Part shown: in pieces, positions 29,401 through 42,431 of the stretch | Layout of the letters: each line of letters opens with the position of its first letter | Position numbering within the stretch: the stretch's first letter is position 1 | Assembly: GCA_000328365.1 (NCBI GenBank) | Contig: KB302615.1 | Coordinates: 645,160-709,159, forward strand | Direction: 5' to 3' | DNA: 64,000 nucleotides | Source of the DNA: Capitella teleta | Taxonomy: Eukaryota; Annelida; Polychaeta; Capitellidae | Notes under the pieces: model-generated | Database searches by the model: none | What the model was told of the DNA's origin: nothing | The model's input: only the letters and a program-made list of their open reading frames with translations | Program-made: the position numbers and the translations under genes

Positions 29401-32092
29401 AAAGAGGCTGCGTTAGTGAATAAAATGTGGAATACAATCAAAGAGCAGCTAAAAGGAGACATTGACCAGAAGAAGCCCTCTGCATACAAACACATCAAGA
29501 GCAACTTCCCCATTGGCAGCGTTCAGATCTACAAAAGTCCGTCTAACGTCTGTGAATGCACAGCTCAGATGGAGAATCCATGCGGAGAACAGGGGAACTG
29601 CCTCAACAGACTGACCCTGGTTGAGTGTCATCCTCAGGTTTGTGCTTCAGGAACATTTTTAATAAGTGTATATTCTCGTTTTCATTCGCTAGATGTGCAA
29701 AGCTGGAGAGAAATGTCAGAATCAGCGATTCATGAAGAGAGAGTATCCAGACCAGAGTGCCTATCGCACCGGAGCGAGGGGGTGGGGCCTCAAAACTAAC
29801 GTTGACATTAAAAAGGTCCGTTCAATTACCCGTATATTTTATTCTGATCGGGGTTTTTCTTAATCATTTGTAGGGGCAGTTTGTTAACGAGTATGTAGGA
29901 GACTTAATTGACTCTGAAGAATGCCAACGAAGAATTAAGGCTGCGCATGACAATAATATTGTTAACTTCTATATGTTAACTCTCGACAATCGAAGGTTGG
30001 TTTTGGTTATTTCGAGGCGAAGGAGAAATAATTATGCACTATTTAAACAGGATCATAGATGCTGGACCGAAAGGAAACCTTTCGCGCTTCATGAACCACA
30101 GTTGCGACCCGAATCTGGTCACCCAGAAGTGGACGGTCAACGGAGATGTGCGAGTAGGCTTATTTGCCGTGTGTGACATTCCCGCTGGCACTGAGCTCAC
30201 GTTCAACTACAACCTGGCGGCGGTTGGCAGCACGAAGACCGTCTGTCAGTGCAAGTCAGCTAACTGCTCCGGATTCCTTGGCATTCCCCCAAAGGTCGGT
30301 GTTTTGGTTTTGTTTATTCAGTTGATTTAACTTATCTTGTTAACAGGATTTGGCGCAGCAGGTAATGATTTCTGTGCACATTGTGTCGCCTTTGCATGAT
30401 TTTGAGTTCTTGACAACCACAAATGCTGCTGTTAAAAATGGCAAATTTCTGCAGTTAACTCTGACCCTGCCGGGGCTTGGGAATTTAGGGTCGAAGCATC
30501 TCCTATTTAAAGCACCTCCCAGCTTATGAACATTTCACTGCATTAAAATCAATGCTTAAATTTGCCATTATTGCGATGGAAGTGTGTGTGCGGATTATCA
30601 TTTTATTAGTTTGATTTTTTCATGTTCAGCTTTTTTCTTTCTTTTTTTTCTTTTTCGCTCTATTTAGGCAGGTTTTTCACTTCTAGGTCATCAATTCATG
30701 CTGATATTGTCACATTGATGTGTTCATGTGTTGTCGAGGGAGTTGTTTCCTGTGTTACTACTTAACGCGCCATTATTTCCCCCACAAAAATAATGTTATA
30801 TCTACCCGGTATTCCCCCCCTGACAGTAATAAATACCAGTTATCATTACATCAGAATATTTCCTAAATTACTCTTAGAAGTGCGATTTTCAATTGAAATA
30901 ATGATAATACCAGGTAATAATAAATTTATTTTTGTATCACGTAAAATGCATCGAAGTGCTCTTAAAACACATTTGTCAAATGTTGAAAATTCGCAACGTG
31001 TAGTAAATGAAAATGAACTAAACTTTCATGCTCTGACTTGCTTTGAGTTGAATTATCTCAATTTTTGCCTTCACTATTGCTTTTTTTAGAGGGGTTACAA
31101 TAGGGGCTACAATTGAATGATATGAATCAAAACTGCACAATCATTATATTTATTGAAAATTCAATTTCTCCTTTTGCAGCAAAATTCTTCGTCTGATTCT
31201 GAAAAACCCAAAAAGAAAAAGAAGAAGAAAGAAAAGAAGAAGAAAATCTACGACAATGACTGTTACCGTTGTGGAGACGGAGGAGAACTCCTGCTGTGTG
31301 ACCAGACCACCTGCCCTCGGGCGTATCACCTCAAGTGCCTCAACTTGGAGAAACCTCCCACAGGTCAGTCAACTCTGAGGCGGCTTCAATCGATCCAATT
31401 GCGTTGTTATTGCAGGGAGGTGGTGCTGTCCCTGGCACCACTGTGATGACTGCGGCAGAAGAGCGCTTAAGCTGTGCTCCGAGTGCCCCAATTCGTTCTG
31501 CCCTCAGCACCTGGAGGGGAACATCTTCTCCATCCCTGGACACAATGGCGACGTCCTGGTTTGCGCTGACCATGAAGACCTTCTCAAGGTCGTTGAGGCA
31601 TCCAGCGTGAAGCCCCTGACCAATCAGGATGGAGCTTCTGTTCCGGTCTCTTCCAGCGACGTTGGCGATTCGTCACCGTGTCCGAGCGACCACAGCAGCC
31701 TCACCCTGCCCCCACCTCCGGCTGCAGTGGCGCCCCCGATCACCAGCGACACTGACACAGACACGGCGCAACAGAAGGCTCGCCAGAAAGTGCGCAAATC
31801 TCCTGCCAAACGACCCAAACCGGCCGTTGCTAACGGCAACGACTCAGACTCCAGCTCTGAGGGGAAGCTGACAATCGTTGAAGAAGTTCCGGTGGCTAGC
31901 AAACCAAAACGAGGGCGCAAATCCACGCCCCACAAGAAGAGTCCAACGGAAAAGAAGAAAAAGAAACCTGCCAAGCGAAACAACAACAATAGTGAGGAGA
32001 GAGCTTTAAAAGAAGGAGGAGGGGGAGGGGCCAGCATGTTTGAATCCAGTGACGAGTTCCCCGATTTGGTCATCGATATCCCGTCAATATGA
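26476..32092 (+). CDS. NSD2: NSD-family histone H3K36 methyltransferase
   Basis: This nuclear enzyme methylates histone H3 lysine 36. Fifteen exons give 1370 residues (human NSD2 has 1365): 26476-27142, 27198-27767, 27820-27893, 27942-28031, 28080-28434, 28493-28693, 28741-29077, 29130-29341, 29396-29637, 29693-29815, 29874-29995, 30051-30294, 30347-30361, 31180-31363, 31416-32092. In order: a Pro-rich N-terminus; PWWP1 near 190-270 ([13 protein letters not shown]); an HMG box near 345-395; PHD fingers near 545-755 ([15 protein letters not shown]); PWWP2 near 755-825; AWS near 880-930; SET near 930-1055 ([31 protein letters not shown]); post-[17 protein letters not shown]5HCH finger near 1097-1180 ([25 protein letters not shown]); and a basic tail. 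All SET motifs are intact, so it should be active. The HMG box points to NSD2, but one gene may be ancestral to vertebrate NSD1-3. The start is the first ATG after an acceptor in the 5'UTR (TTTTCAG/TTGAGC). Confidence 0.95.
30362..31179 (+). other. Longest NSD intron
   Basis: An 818-base intron between the 15-nt exon and the exon with the first half of the C5HCH finger. It is T-rich with no recognisable element. Confidence 0.7.
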
Positions 32093-33361
32093 ACTATTTT
32101 TAAACAATGCATTCTGAATGAACTGGCGATTCTTTGTTGACTGCTTCTATGTACATACATTTCTTTTTAAACTCTCATAATTTTTTTTTTTAATATTATA
32201 AAACAATGTTATTGGACGTCAAATTATTAAGAATTGATTTTAATGTTTTCTTTTCCCATTTTATTATACACACTATTCTTAATTATCATATTTCTTTTCT
32301 GATCGTTTTGTGTTCAATTCTATTTTCTTTTTACGGTCTCATTGACTGGATGAGAGAGGATGACGTTTCATGGTTGGTTTTTTTTTCTGCTTCAATGCTT
32401 TTTCTTTTTCTGCATATTTAGGAAGAATAAATTATGCATAATAATGCATGGTCTCACCTTACACCAGTTTTCCTAATTATTTTGTTTTAATCTGTCATTT
32501 ATAATTATGATTCAAAATATCAGTAATGCTGCATTTCAACGGGCGTTGAAAGGGAATATTCATGCAAGGCTGGCTGTTGAGCTGACTTCATTTCATTTCT
32601 TAGGTGAATTATGTAGTATCGACAGAAATAAATCGGACTTTTTTTGTATTGCACTCTCAAAATCTGTTGTGAATTCTTGAGTGTGCAGTGAGCACATAAT
32701 TATGGTTCATTCCAGTGCACTTTCTGTGAGAGAACCCTAACTATAATTGACACATTTAATGGCATATACTACGTGACCATGCCGGTATGGGACGCAAGAT
32801 TGATTCGTGCATTCAAAGCTCCCTTCATGGACAAATCAATCATGACGGAAAATCAATTGACGATATTGATATTCCTCTCGATGGCTCAAAATTCAGACAC
32901 CTTTTCGCTGTAAACAGTATTGAACGCTACAAATAATCACATAACTGATAACTGTATGTGGGTCATGTAATCTCGCTCCTGATTACAGCTGAATGTGTCA
33001 TCGAATGTTGCTGATAATGATGGCGAGTGCGTTCGTCGACTCTCTCAAATGCCTGATATAAAGCACATTAGACCGCTTTATTATGACGACAACTCAGTTC
33101 TTGGGTGTGAGGTTTGTAAACATTCCTGCCGAACAAAAAGCAAAAATTTTCTAAGAAGTTGAATACGCCCAGCTATAGATATTTGCCTTTTGCCTTGTGC
33201 TGAAGACGTTATTGTTTCATACATAAATTGGAGATGATTGGTAATATTGCTCTGAATGAAGAATCTCTGCCTATCAATACCAAACAAGGATAACCATATA
33301 CAATTAGAAGATAACTAGAGAGGATTTAAAAAGACACAAAAGAATAACTTTTACTCACTCC

Positions 33362-33393
<32 letters not shown>

Positions 33394-33892
33394 TACATGC
33401 ATAAACATAGATTGAATACATTGATAATTGACAAACATTTTACATTATGTAAGACAATATTGCAAAAAAAAATATATATAATCAGATCTGAGATGGAAAT
33501 GACAAACATTTTGAACATATCGGCCACAGAAGAAAAAAAAAATTTTTTTAGATAAATAAATCACTCGAATCTTAACACTCAAATAAAGCGACCAAAATGG
33601 AATGAGACGTCAGGTCATTTTAAATTCACTCACAAAACAAAAACAAAAGAACAAAAAACCAGAAAACTATTCAGAATTAATTGAAATCTTGGTAAAGAAA
33701 TGCATTTTGTACAAATCGCATATAACTTCTGCACACTTTGTACCCTAAATCCCTCAGAAAAAGCTTAGAATCATTGTCATACTCCAGGCGGAGTGAGATT
33801 ACTATTGAAGCAAAAAATGTACATTTGAGAAAATTTAACAATTATAACGAGTTTCTCCTGAGGACTTTTGAATTTTGATTTGAGATCAAACA
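32093..33892. other. Spacer between convergent NSD and SLC17 genes
   Basis: 3'UTRs and spacer with poly-A runs near 33361 and no gene seen. An AATAAA for NSD lies at 32426-32431. A clear minus-strand AATAAA for SLC17 close to its stop was not found. Confidence 0.5.
32426..32431 (+). terminator. Poly(A) signal for NSD
   Basis: AATAAA 334 bases after the stop. A second AATAAA lies near 32625. Confidence 0.5.
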
Positions 33893-36800
33893 TTATGCCT
33901 TCTCTTCATTTTTCTCTGGGTCGTCGTCCTCTTTGACCTTGAGCATGACCTCTTCCGGAATCTTCTCCTCCATCGCCCACTCTTGTAAGTCTCCACTTCC
34001 AAAGATCACGTAGAAAATCGCACCAAATGCGTAAACAGCGCCAGCCACGAAGAACACAATCTGCCACTGGCCACGCGTCCTCTGTGGTTAAAATAAGAAC
34101 ATAAACAACAACGAAATGATAAACAACTCAAGCACTCACGTCTTTAGTGATAGCAGCCGCCACAGGGGGAGCCACAAAGCCAGACATAGAAGCAAGTCCG
34201 TTGGAGATACCAAAGAGCGTTCCAGCGAACTTAGGTGCAATGTCCATGTGGTTGACTAAGAAGCCTGAGTAGGCAGTTCCACTCAGCGTCACCGCAATGG
34301 TCAGAAGACCAACCGCAAGACCCGTTTGCGTGCAATCCATGAAGCTCAGACCAACCAGGAAGATGGCAGCACCCATCATGCCTGTGGAGGTGGAGGTGGA
34401 GGAATGGGAAGAGGAGGAGGAGGAGGCACTTACCAATGGAGTTGAAGATCTTGCGGCCAACCGTAGTGGAGAAAACGCCCTTGCCGCGCAGCACGTCAAT
34501 GATGATGGGGGAAATGTTCATGTTGGCCCAGAGGCCAATAAAAGGCAGAGCTGAGAAGAGGCCATTCTGCAAGAAATTTCGACATGAAAAATAATCAATG
34601 CTCTTTACTATACTTTTGTGTGTGTTGTATGTACTTTGTAATTTTAATCTACACAGCACATGTCCATGCATGCTATTTTAAAGCACAAAATAAATTACAA
34701 TTACTTTTATCATCATTATGGAGGCAACAACTCACAGATGAGATGTCGAAGTAGAGAACTTCCTTGTAAAAAGTTGGGATGTTCGTCAGAAGCGTGTAGA
34801 GACCCCAGTCAGAGCAGAAGTTAGCCACGATAATGGCCCAGACGGGACCAGAGGTGGCAAACTTCAACCATGGCACAGAGCACCACTGAAAGAGAACGGC
34901 CAGTGAGAGGGTTGGTGAAAAGCATGCCACTCACATCATTGCCTCCTTCCGACACCTGTCCAGCGAGACTGCTGGTGATGTATTTCTTCTCAGCCTTCGA
35001 GATGAAGCGATGTTGCGAAGGCGTGTTGCTGGTGAGGATAAGCCACACCACAACCACCAACATGGAGCAGATGCCTGCCGAGCACAAATCATTCCATCAT
35101 CACGCAGCTGCAGTCAGCACTCACCGATCACGTAGAAGATGGAGCCCCAGCCGCCTGCAAAGCCATGTTGACACAACACTCCAGAGATGGGCATCGCAAG
35201 CACACTTCCCATCATGGCACCTAGACATCAATGCAAAGCTCAAAATCACAGAAATACGAATCCTCCCTAATTCACATTAGCGCAAGTAAATATGTACTTA
35301 GGTCTACATACTATTCAGGTACTGCATGACAATTTGAATCTATTTAATGCTTATAATAACTTATTTGTATGAATAAATATACATATGACATTACATGTGT
35401 ATGAAGAAGTAAAAAGAAAAGAAAAAATCAACAAAAAACTACAATACACATAAAAGTAGCTCAATTTTAAACAGTGAAATAATAACTTAATGCAATAATT
35501 CATCATTAGTAATCTCAGAATCTGAAAACATACGACCTACATTAACATGAAGGCTAATCTTCTACTCTTGTCACTTAATGATTCATTCAGCAACTAAAGT
35601 CAATAAGCAAACATGCAAAGCAATTACTACGCCCACTTTATAAGAATTATAATACATGTAATTATTATTACGACAAAATCTCCCAAAGGAAAACAGATTG
35701 ATGAATTTTGGATGGAAATATGGATTGATGCAAGATAGTGTGCAGGCAAGAATTGAGTGAGGGGTAGGAGAAGTGAGAGCACATACCAGCGTAACTGATT
35801 CCAGCCAGGCGCGACCTCTCGTAGGGGGGAGCCCACTGTCCCCACATGGCGTGCATGGCAGGGAACATTACGCCCTACATGGGGGGGAGGAAGGGTGAGT
35901 AGTCAAAGCATGATTATGTGATTAACATTGGTATAATCAGAAGCTCATCAAGTGCATGAATCAAGGCTTAAAGTACTGTGGTTGGCTCATAGCGTGCTGT
36001 TAGCACACCTACCAGCGTAGCTGATGCCAGCTAAACGCGACCTCTCCACAGGAGGACACCATAGGCCAAGCATGCAGTGCATGGCCGGGAACATCGCTCC
36101 CTTTTACACAGGATGAGAAATAATTCCACCAGTCACAGTTCTCATTTACTCACCGATCCGATGCCAACGATCACACGGAAGAAGATGAGCAGACCAAAAC
36201 TGAGACTGGCTGCGACCGGAGTGAGCAGAGTGCCGATGGTGGCCAGAGCAAGGCTGCCTCCGTACACCCACTTGCCGCCAAAGCGCTCGGCTAGGATGCC
36301 TCCGGGGATCTGACTGATGAGATAGCCATAGAAGAAGGAGCCCAACACGTGGCCCTGCACTTCTTTCGTCCACGCAAATGGTCCGTCCTGCAAAGTACAA
36401 AGAAATCAGTGTTTCAGGTCAGCGCAGTTTCAGGTCATATCTCACCTCAGGGTTCACGGAAGTGTTTCCTTTGTTCAGCAGACAGATGTTGTCTTCAGCT
36501 TCCCTGTACGCCACCTCAAGCGATCCATTGACCATGACGGTGGTGTTGATCGGGGCACTGCCGTCCTGCATGAGGTCCAGGGCAGTGTGGTTGACCATGC
36601 ACACAATGGCCACGGACATGCCGATGCGCTGGGCATAGTTGAAGACGAAGCAGAGGAAGGCAATGACCGCTAAGCCAAGGCGGTAGGAGCAGAGAAGAGA
36701 AACTGGCTGCACAGTCTCTGCAAGAGAAAACATCTTCTCTAACATCTATGAGCAACAAACAGACATGCCACAACCCATCATCATCCAAAGCAAGAATCAT

Positions 36801-39083
36801 GCTACATGTATTATGAATTAAAAGCTACCATGACTTCTTAAAAACATTTCTGATTCACCATCTCATTCAAGGGTACTTGTTTTCATTTGTATAATTATCT
36901 GATGCATTATAAGTTAAATTCATAAAATAATCATAACATCCTCATAAATGACACATGGTCTCTCAGCAACCTTGTTGCCCTGGATCCTCCCTCAATTGAG
37001 GGTTGTGCTGCATGCACAAGTCAGGCATGCGGGAAATTAACAAATTTATCCAGTTAACTGGTTGTAACAGGTATAGGTAAATTTGTCAATTTGGGAATAA
37101 TAGTATATGGTTTTACCCCTATGTTAGGAGTGGTAATATTAAAAACTACATGCACTGGTATAGATATCTACTCTAGTAACAAATACGGTACATGTTACAA
37201 GTTACTCTATTTAATCAACACCTACATGATTAGTATCATGTAGGTGTTGAATAATAAACCAGTAGCAGGCTAGCAGCAGGTGAATAATTAATCAATTTTC
37301 CCTTACAGCCATATGTTAATTTTTCGGTAGCAATACTTGTAGTTGGGCCCGGAAGCACTTCCGGTTGGGAGTGCCACGTGGTTTAAGAGGGAGTGGTTGA
37401 CCCGGGGCGAATCTCCGCTCTGTCAACGTGACCAATATGCAGCTATTGACTTATGCACGGACATGGTCTGCACTTGGCTCTAAGGAGAATTACATGAAGC
37501 GTCAAACAGAGCACGAATGAAACATAATCTGATTGAACGAGGATTACCGATGCTTTAGCATATTGAAAAAGGTTTCCTTGAACTATGCACATCGCATACA
37601 GTCTTTGGCTAATTGCCAATCTGCAAGAGGTAAATGTACCTAAGTCAAGGTGCCCCCGCCAATAAACAGAAGGGCGCCGGCCATTACGTCACGGGCCAGA
37701 CATGCTGCGTAATACATCGTATAATAATACACACATACGCTGAAAGGTCTAGTGTAGGGGCCGCTATTCGGGACAAGTCCCGATTGGTGCGCATGCGCAA
37801 ATACAGCCCCAGTGCCTTAGATGCTCCAAAGAAGAGAATTCTGAGTAAACAAGCGGCATCTAAGCTATACTAAAAAAAAAAAAAAACAACTCACAATTGC
37901 ACAGCTATCTAGGTACATGTGTCCTTAAGCGGTGCCGTGAGATAGGGTCCCCATTCGTGTAAAATCTCAAAAAGATCGAATACCTTGACGCATGATGTGT
38001 ACCGGGGACCGAGTGACGATCCCACGATGAATTGGCCCAGTGCCAAATCAACAGAGGTCTTGGTGGATTATTTCGAGTATTGTAACCGATTACCAAAGGG
38101 GCAGCTGTTTTTGGCGACAATATACTTGGATATGAGAAGTACTTGGCCAATCACAACAGAGCAACACTTGAGATGCGTTGAACGTCTATCGAAAGTTCAG
38201 ATGCAGAAGAGAGGTTCAGTGCAATTGATAAACAGTGGACCATAATGTATTGTCCGCTATGTCGATAAGAGGGTTAACAATAACATTAACAAGAACATGA
38301 TAATTATTGATAAGAATAAGGTCACACGCTTATCGTAAGGTCTTCGTTATCAGAAGAAGGAAAAACCGCATTTTACATCGAAAATTCGATCTTTTTACCG
38401 ATATACAGGCAGCCAAAGGGCCTGTCGATATTATATCAACACACCCATATCACGATATCATTGTGATATTTCCAGAAGAAATCCGATACAATGTCTGGAT
38501 TGGAGCGAACTCGTAGCCAAGATTAAAAACATCCTCGCACCACCAAGAAAACAACCTATAAGTAAAACTATCGCACCAACAAAAACCGGCAGAAGGAACA
38601 AACCGCTTTGACTGAGAACGGGTTAGGTAACTCGTGAGAACGCGGTAGTAATATATTGTCTACATGTCTTACCACAACCTAGCGTAGTTCATTGACTGAT
38701 GAATTGTCAAATTATTGACAATGCGAATTGATTATTTGTCGAGGGAAGGACAGCAGAACACCTGGTGCCCCTTTTCAAAATGTTCTATCTCGTTTGTGGG
38801 CTAAAATTATCCGCAAATAATTGATTTTCCAATAAATGCATATTTAAAACTGTATATCAACATCACCCGAAAACTTCATGCGCGTGTAACAGCAATAGAC
38901 TATAATTAAAGTGATTAGCGACTTCTTCTTTTTGTTTCTTCGTAAATTTAACGGAAGCACGGGGATAGCTAAGACTTAATCACTGATTGTCATATGTTTA
39001 ATAAAATGTTCAATTGCAAATAACTTGTTAATTAGCACGTACATCTCTGAATGATAATGGCATGAGATTCATTCGTGAAAAAG

Positions 39084-39125
<42 letters not shown>

Positions 39126-39411
39126 GAGAGAGAGAAAAAAAAGAGAGAGATTCAAATACCAAGAACATACAAGAGTATTGAAGTGCTTTTCGGGTGTCAA
39201 CCAATATAGACCCGAATGACACTGTGCAAACAACGCAGTAGTTAAAAAAAAAATAAAAAAAAAAAAAAAAATCTGATCTAGAACATGAACTGAAGAATAC
39301 AGCCAGGGAAGGAGGAGGAGGGGTAAGGGGTGTACTGGAAAAGGGGGTCGACGTACCTGCTTCTTCCCCAGCCTCCTTCTCTCCGTTCATCTTTGCTTTC
39401 TCTTCCGACAT
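33893..39411 (-). CDS. SLC17A5: Sialin-like SLC17 anion transporter
   Basis: SLC17 carriers move organic anions (sialic acid, glutamate, aspartate) across lysosomal or vesicle membranes. Minus-strand exons: 39411-39357, 36717-36446, 36387-36154, then one of two alternative 88-nt exons (36100-36013 or 35874-35787), 35220-35125, 35074-34935, 34885-34736, 34566-34434, 34381-34140, 34081-33893. With one alternative exon the frame is unbroken for 532 residues (human sialin has 495). Matches to sialin include [83 protein letters not shown] and the tail GQWQIVFF. The N-terminus is Glu/Lys-rich, the large loop after the first membrane segment carries N-x-T/S sites, and the last ~35 residues are charged and cytosolic. 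The substrate cannot be chosen among sialic acid, glutamate or others; an invertebrate SLC17A5-like group name is safest. Confidence 0.9.
35787..35874 (-). other. Alternative exon 4b of the SLC17 gene
   Basis: The copy closest to human sialin ([21 protein letters not shown]). Its acceptor is CATGTAG/ and its donor /GTATGT. It lies 138 bases downstream of exon 4a and is probably the default form. Confidence 0.85.
36013..36100 (-). other. Alternative exon 4a of the SLC17 gene
   Basis: An 88-nt duplicate of the next exon with its own acceptor (TGTGTAAAAG/) and donor (/GTAGGT). It is open in the same phase (0 in, 1 out). It encodes [20 protein letters not shown] then SRLAGISYA, 23 of 29 residues identical to exon 4b. 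Two Cys and a Leu replace residues near the motif MHxMW. Because 88 is not a multiple of 3, including both exons would shift the frame. Confidence 0.75.
36718..39356 (-). other. SLC17 intron 1, unassigned content
   Basis: A 2.6-kb intron. It contains a perfect hairpin at 37215-37250 and a GC-richer block near 37330-38640 with short open frames on both strands that match nothing I know. Its odd base composition suggests an old insertion, but no terminal repeats or domain were found. Confidence 0.4.
37215..37250. repeat. Perfect hairpin, 16-bp arms
   Basis: TCAACACCTACATGAT and its exact reverse complement are separated by TAGT. It lies inside SLC17 intron 1. Confidence 0.85.
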
Positions 39412-42325
39412 TTTCGGCAAATCTGCAAAATAATACCAACGGGTGAAAAATCAGGAGAGAGAGTTGATCAGCGAGTCTTATCACTGGCTGCTGTTTCTGC
39501 GTTTTGAGGAGGCGTGACCTATGTGCAACACCATAATAATAATACGCGTGACCTCCGTGATCACTGGTAATCGGTGAAGCGAGTGGGGCATACATTTGGT
39601 TTTAATTAATGTAGAACGAAGTTCAAAGGACAAAACAATATGGCGGCAACGGGGGGTCTTTCACTTCTATTTTATGATCAGCTGATGAAGAAGAGCTTGA
39701 GAACCATCAAATAAATATAAAATATTGCTCGTGAGAAAAATATAACGACTTGATTTAAGGTGTGTGTGAAGAGTGTAACGACCTTGACGGGAGTCTGCTA
39801 TCAAAGCCAAGATGTTGCAGCCATGGCAACATTTAAAATTCAAAATTTTAAAATTTAAAACTCACCTGACCTGATGATCAGCCAGGAAGATATTTCCAGC
39901 TGACTGAGCAGCAATTACAACATGCAATGATCATTATATATGAACAGCAGTTCACAAAGGTCCCTCACGTGTCGCCATCGCCACCTTCAACTCCGCCTAC
40001 GACCGCATATTTATATCTCACGGGAATCAAAAATCAAACAAAAACTGGAAATGAGGGTTCTAGTTTGAAATTATGAAATAAAGTTAACCTATAAATATAG
40101 CACTCAATGACCCCATCGTACAGTCACCTAATGCAATATTTGACCTTCCACCCCCCTTCATGACCCATTAACACTTATAGGCCTACATCCCTGATCAGAG
40201 AACTGGGAACTAAGCAATTTTGTTTTCAAAAGCTAATTCAAATACACGTAGACTTTTATCGTACGATAGGTTTTACAACCTGTAATCAAGAGCTGCAACG
40301 GGGGCGGGGTTGAAAGGGGGGCGACGTGTCCGCCCTGCTCTTGGCTCTGAAGGTAGACACCCCCATCGAGATGCAACATACAGGTAACAGGGTATCACAG
40401 GGAGACAGCACCTGGTGTGAGGGACCACAGAACTAGCATGAGGGAAGAAAACCTCACATACAGAATGGACATGAATTTTGTAATTGGATGATCAGGCCAT
40501 AATTAAGTGAGGAAATTATATTCAAATGAATACATTATATTGTAAAACTAGAGTAACCCTTATAAAAGTTACAATGATTTTGAAAGTTTGATTCTGAAAA
40601 CACGACATTGTTTAAGATGTGCTGGATCAAAGAATTCAAACGATTTCTAGAATAGAATGAACGCTAATCTATGGATTTATCACGATGTATAAAACTGCAT
40701 CGAATTGCATTAGAAGGACTGATGTAATGTTACATTACTTATATCACTTAGATGTACCATTGACATAATCAGTACATGAGGACTCAGACATAGCACTTAA
40801 TGACCCCGTCTGCACCACTAGCTAGGTCGGAGGTCAGAAGGCAGTGTCAGTCTGAGACTAGTATAAACATGATGGAATTACAAATGGAAGGGTGAATAAA
40901 ATTGACCCCTTACTTCATATACACGTGACAAGAGAATCAGTATTTTCGATAAATCAAAAATTATACTTATTTTTCTACTTTTTAAATTACAAAAAAAAAA
41001 AAGTGAAGGAAATGCTCAGAAGCAGCGCTCAGCATCTCAAATTCTCAGCCTACAAAATTTGCACCTAAGATGGAAGTTCAACACCGAAGGGAGTTTCACC
41101 TAAATAACTTGGGACTTTTTGCTTTTGTCTCTAAGACATCTTAATGGGGGGGATTCAGATGACCATGGCACTGTAGCGAGGGTTGATTTCAGGATTATCA
41201 AATTATGAAGCCTCTTACAATTAAGAGTTTTTCATCTTTTATAATAACCCCCTTCAAATTATGAGATTAGATTAGATTAGATTTTTTTGTTTTGTGAGGG
41301 TTATATTAGGCTGTCAAATACTTAGACTCAAGTAAGTTGAAGTAACGCAAAGAAGAAAAATACATGTATATAAATGAAATGAGGGAAAAATCACCTGTTC
41401 TATATACTTCATGCACATGTCTTATATCACTTATATGTGAAGTATTTAGACAATTGGAGCATTAATAATCGGTGTGTCTGGGTGTAAAAAGTAAAATGTG
41501 CTGTGGAAAGGAATTAGTTTTTCATTTTATCATGAGACACAGCCATATTTGCACTGCACAATATATGCTGATATGTTTCTGTTATCACTTCTAGTTATTC
41601 GAATAATATTTCATTTCATTCACAGTATCACAGTTCTTAGTATCGCCTCATTTCCCGAGAATGAAGCATGAGGCCTACAAATATTTATGATCCAAAGAGA
41701 TTTAAATATACAATCCAGGTATAAAAAAGGAACTGCTGAAATGATTACAATATTAAGGTGATTTTGACATTCATATTTCAAACTTCAACCCCAAGTGCAT
41801 TCATTCCTGGGTTTTTTTGTGGGTTTTTTGAGGTTTATTTCGTTTTAGAGAAATCAAACACCTGTCACCTGCACATTGTTAACTTGGACAACCACCACAC
41901 CATGGATCATGGATGGGAAAATGAGTCAGCGAGTGCGCCAGAGGGATGATGAAATTCTCTCCACCTGCGCAACAGGGTCATTGGGTGCACATGTACCGCG
42001 TGGGATTAGATATCGGTCGTTGTCATCAACCATATTGCAACAACATTCTCCCACAATACTACTATTCAAAACTATAATTGTTCACGATGTGGTCTGTAGA
42101 TTACAGCTTGAGTCCTTACTCGACTTACACAACTAACACAGGCAGTGAAGTCGGCTTGGCTTGCGATGCACGTGCATAACAAGAGCATCGCTTCAGCCTT
42201 CAGTTTGTCGCTTACACAAAACACTTCTCTCCGATCTATCGTCGATTGAACGCTGTTACGCCGATTAGTTCGAATTTTAAGAGCAAAAACTATTCATCAA
42301 ATGACACAGAGGAGTTTTACTTACA
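39412..42325 (-). other. Probable SLC17 5'UTR intron
   Basis: Eleven bases before the SLC17 ATG there is a good minus-strand acceptor (ATTTTGCAG/ATTTGCC, exon from 39422). This implies an upstream untranslated exon. The best donor upstream is /GTAAGT at 42324-42319, after a GC-rich stretch. The region between holds poly-A/GA runs (39080-39130, 39242-39270) and no recognisable gene. Confidence 0.35.
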
Positions 42326-42431
42326 AGAAGGGGCCCTCGCTGAGTCAGAGGTCGAGCAGGGTGTACAAACAGAGCAGGAATGACTCCCAAACGCACTCCC
42401 GTTCGTGAGATCAAGAAATGTGTGTGGATTC

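Noticed and set aside
31624-32160. 178-codon minus frame opposite the NSD last exon
   Set aside because: Shadow frame caused by the low-complexity basic tail on the plus strand.
37640-38520. Possible genes or transposon in SLC17 intron 1
   Set aside because: Open frames of 60-86 codons on both strands with no recognisable domain, terminal repeats or splice chain.
39028-39420. 130-codon minus frame including the SLC17 start
   Set aside because: Only 39411-39357 is coding; the rest is read-through of intronic poly-A/GA runs as Phe/Ser.
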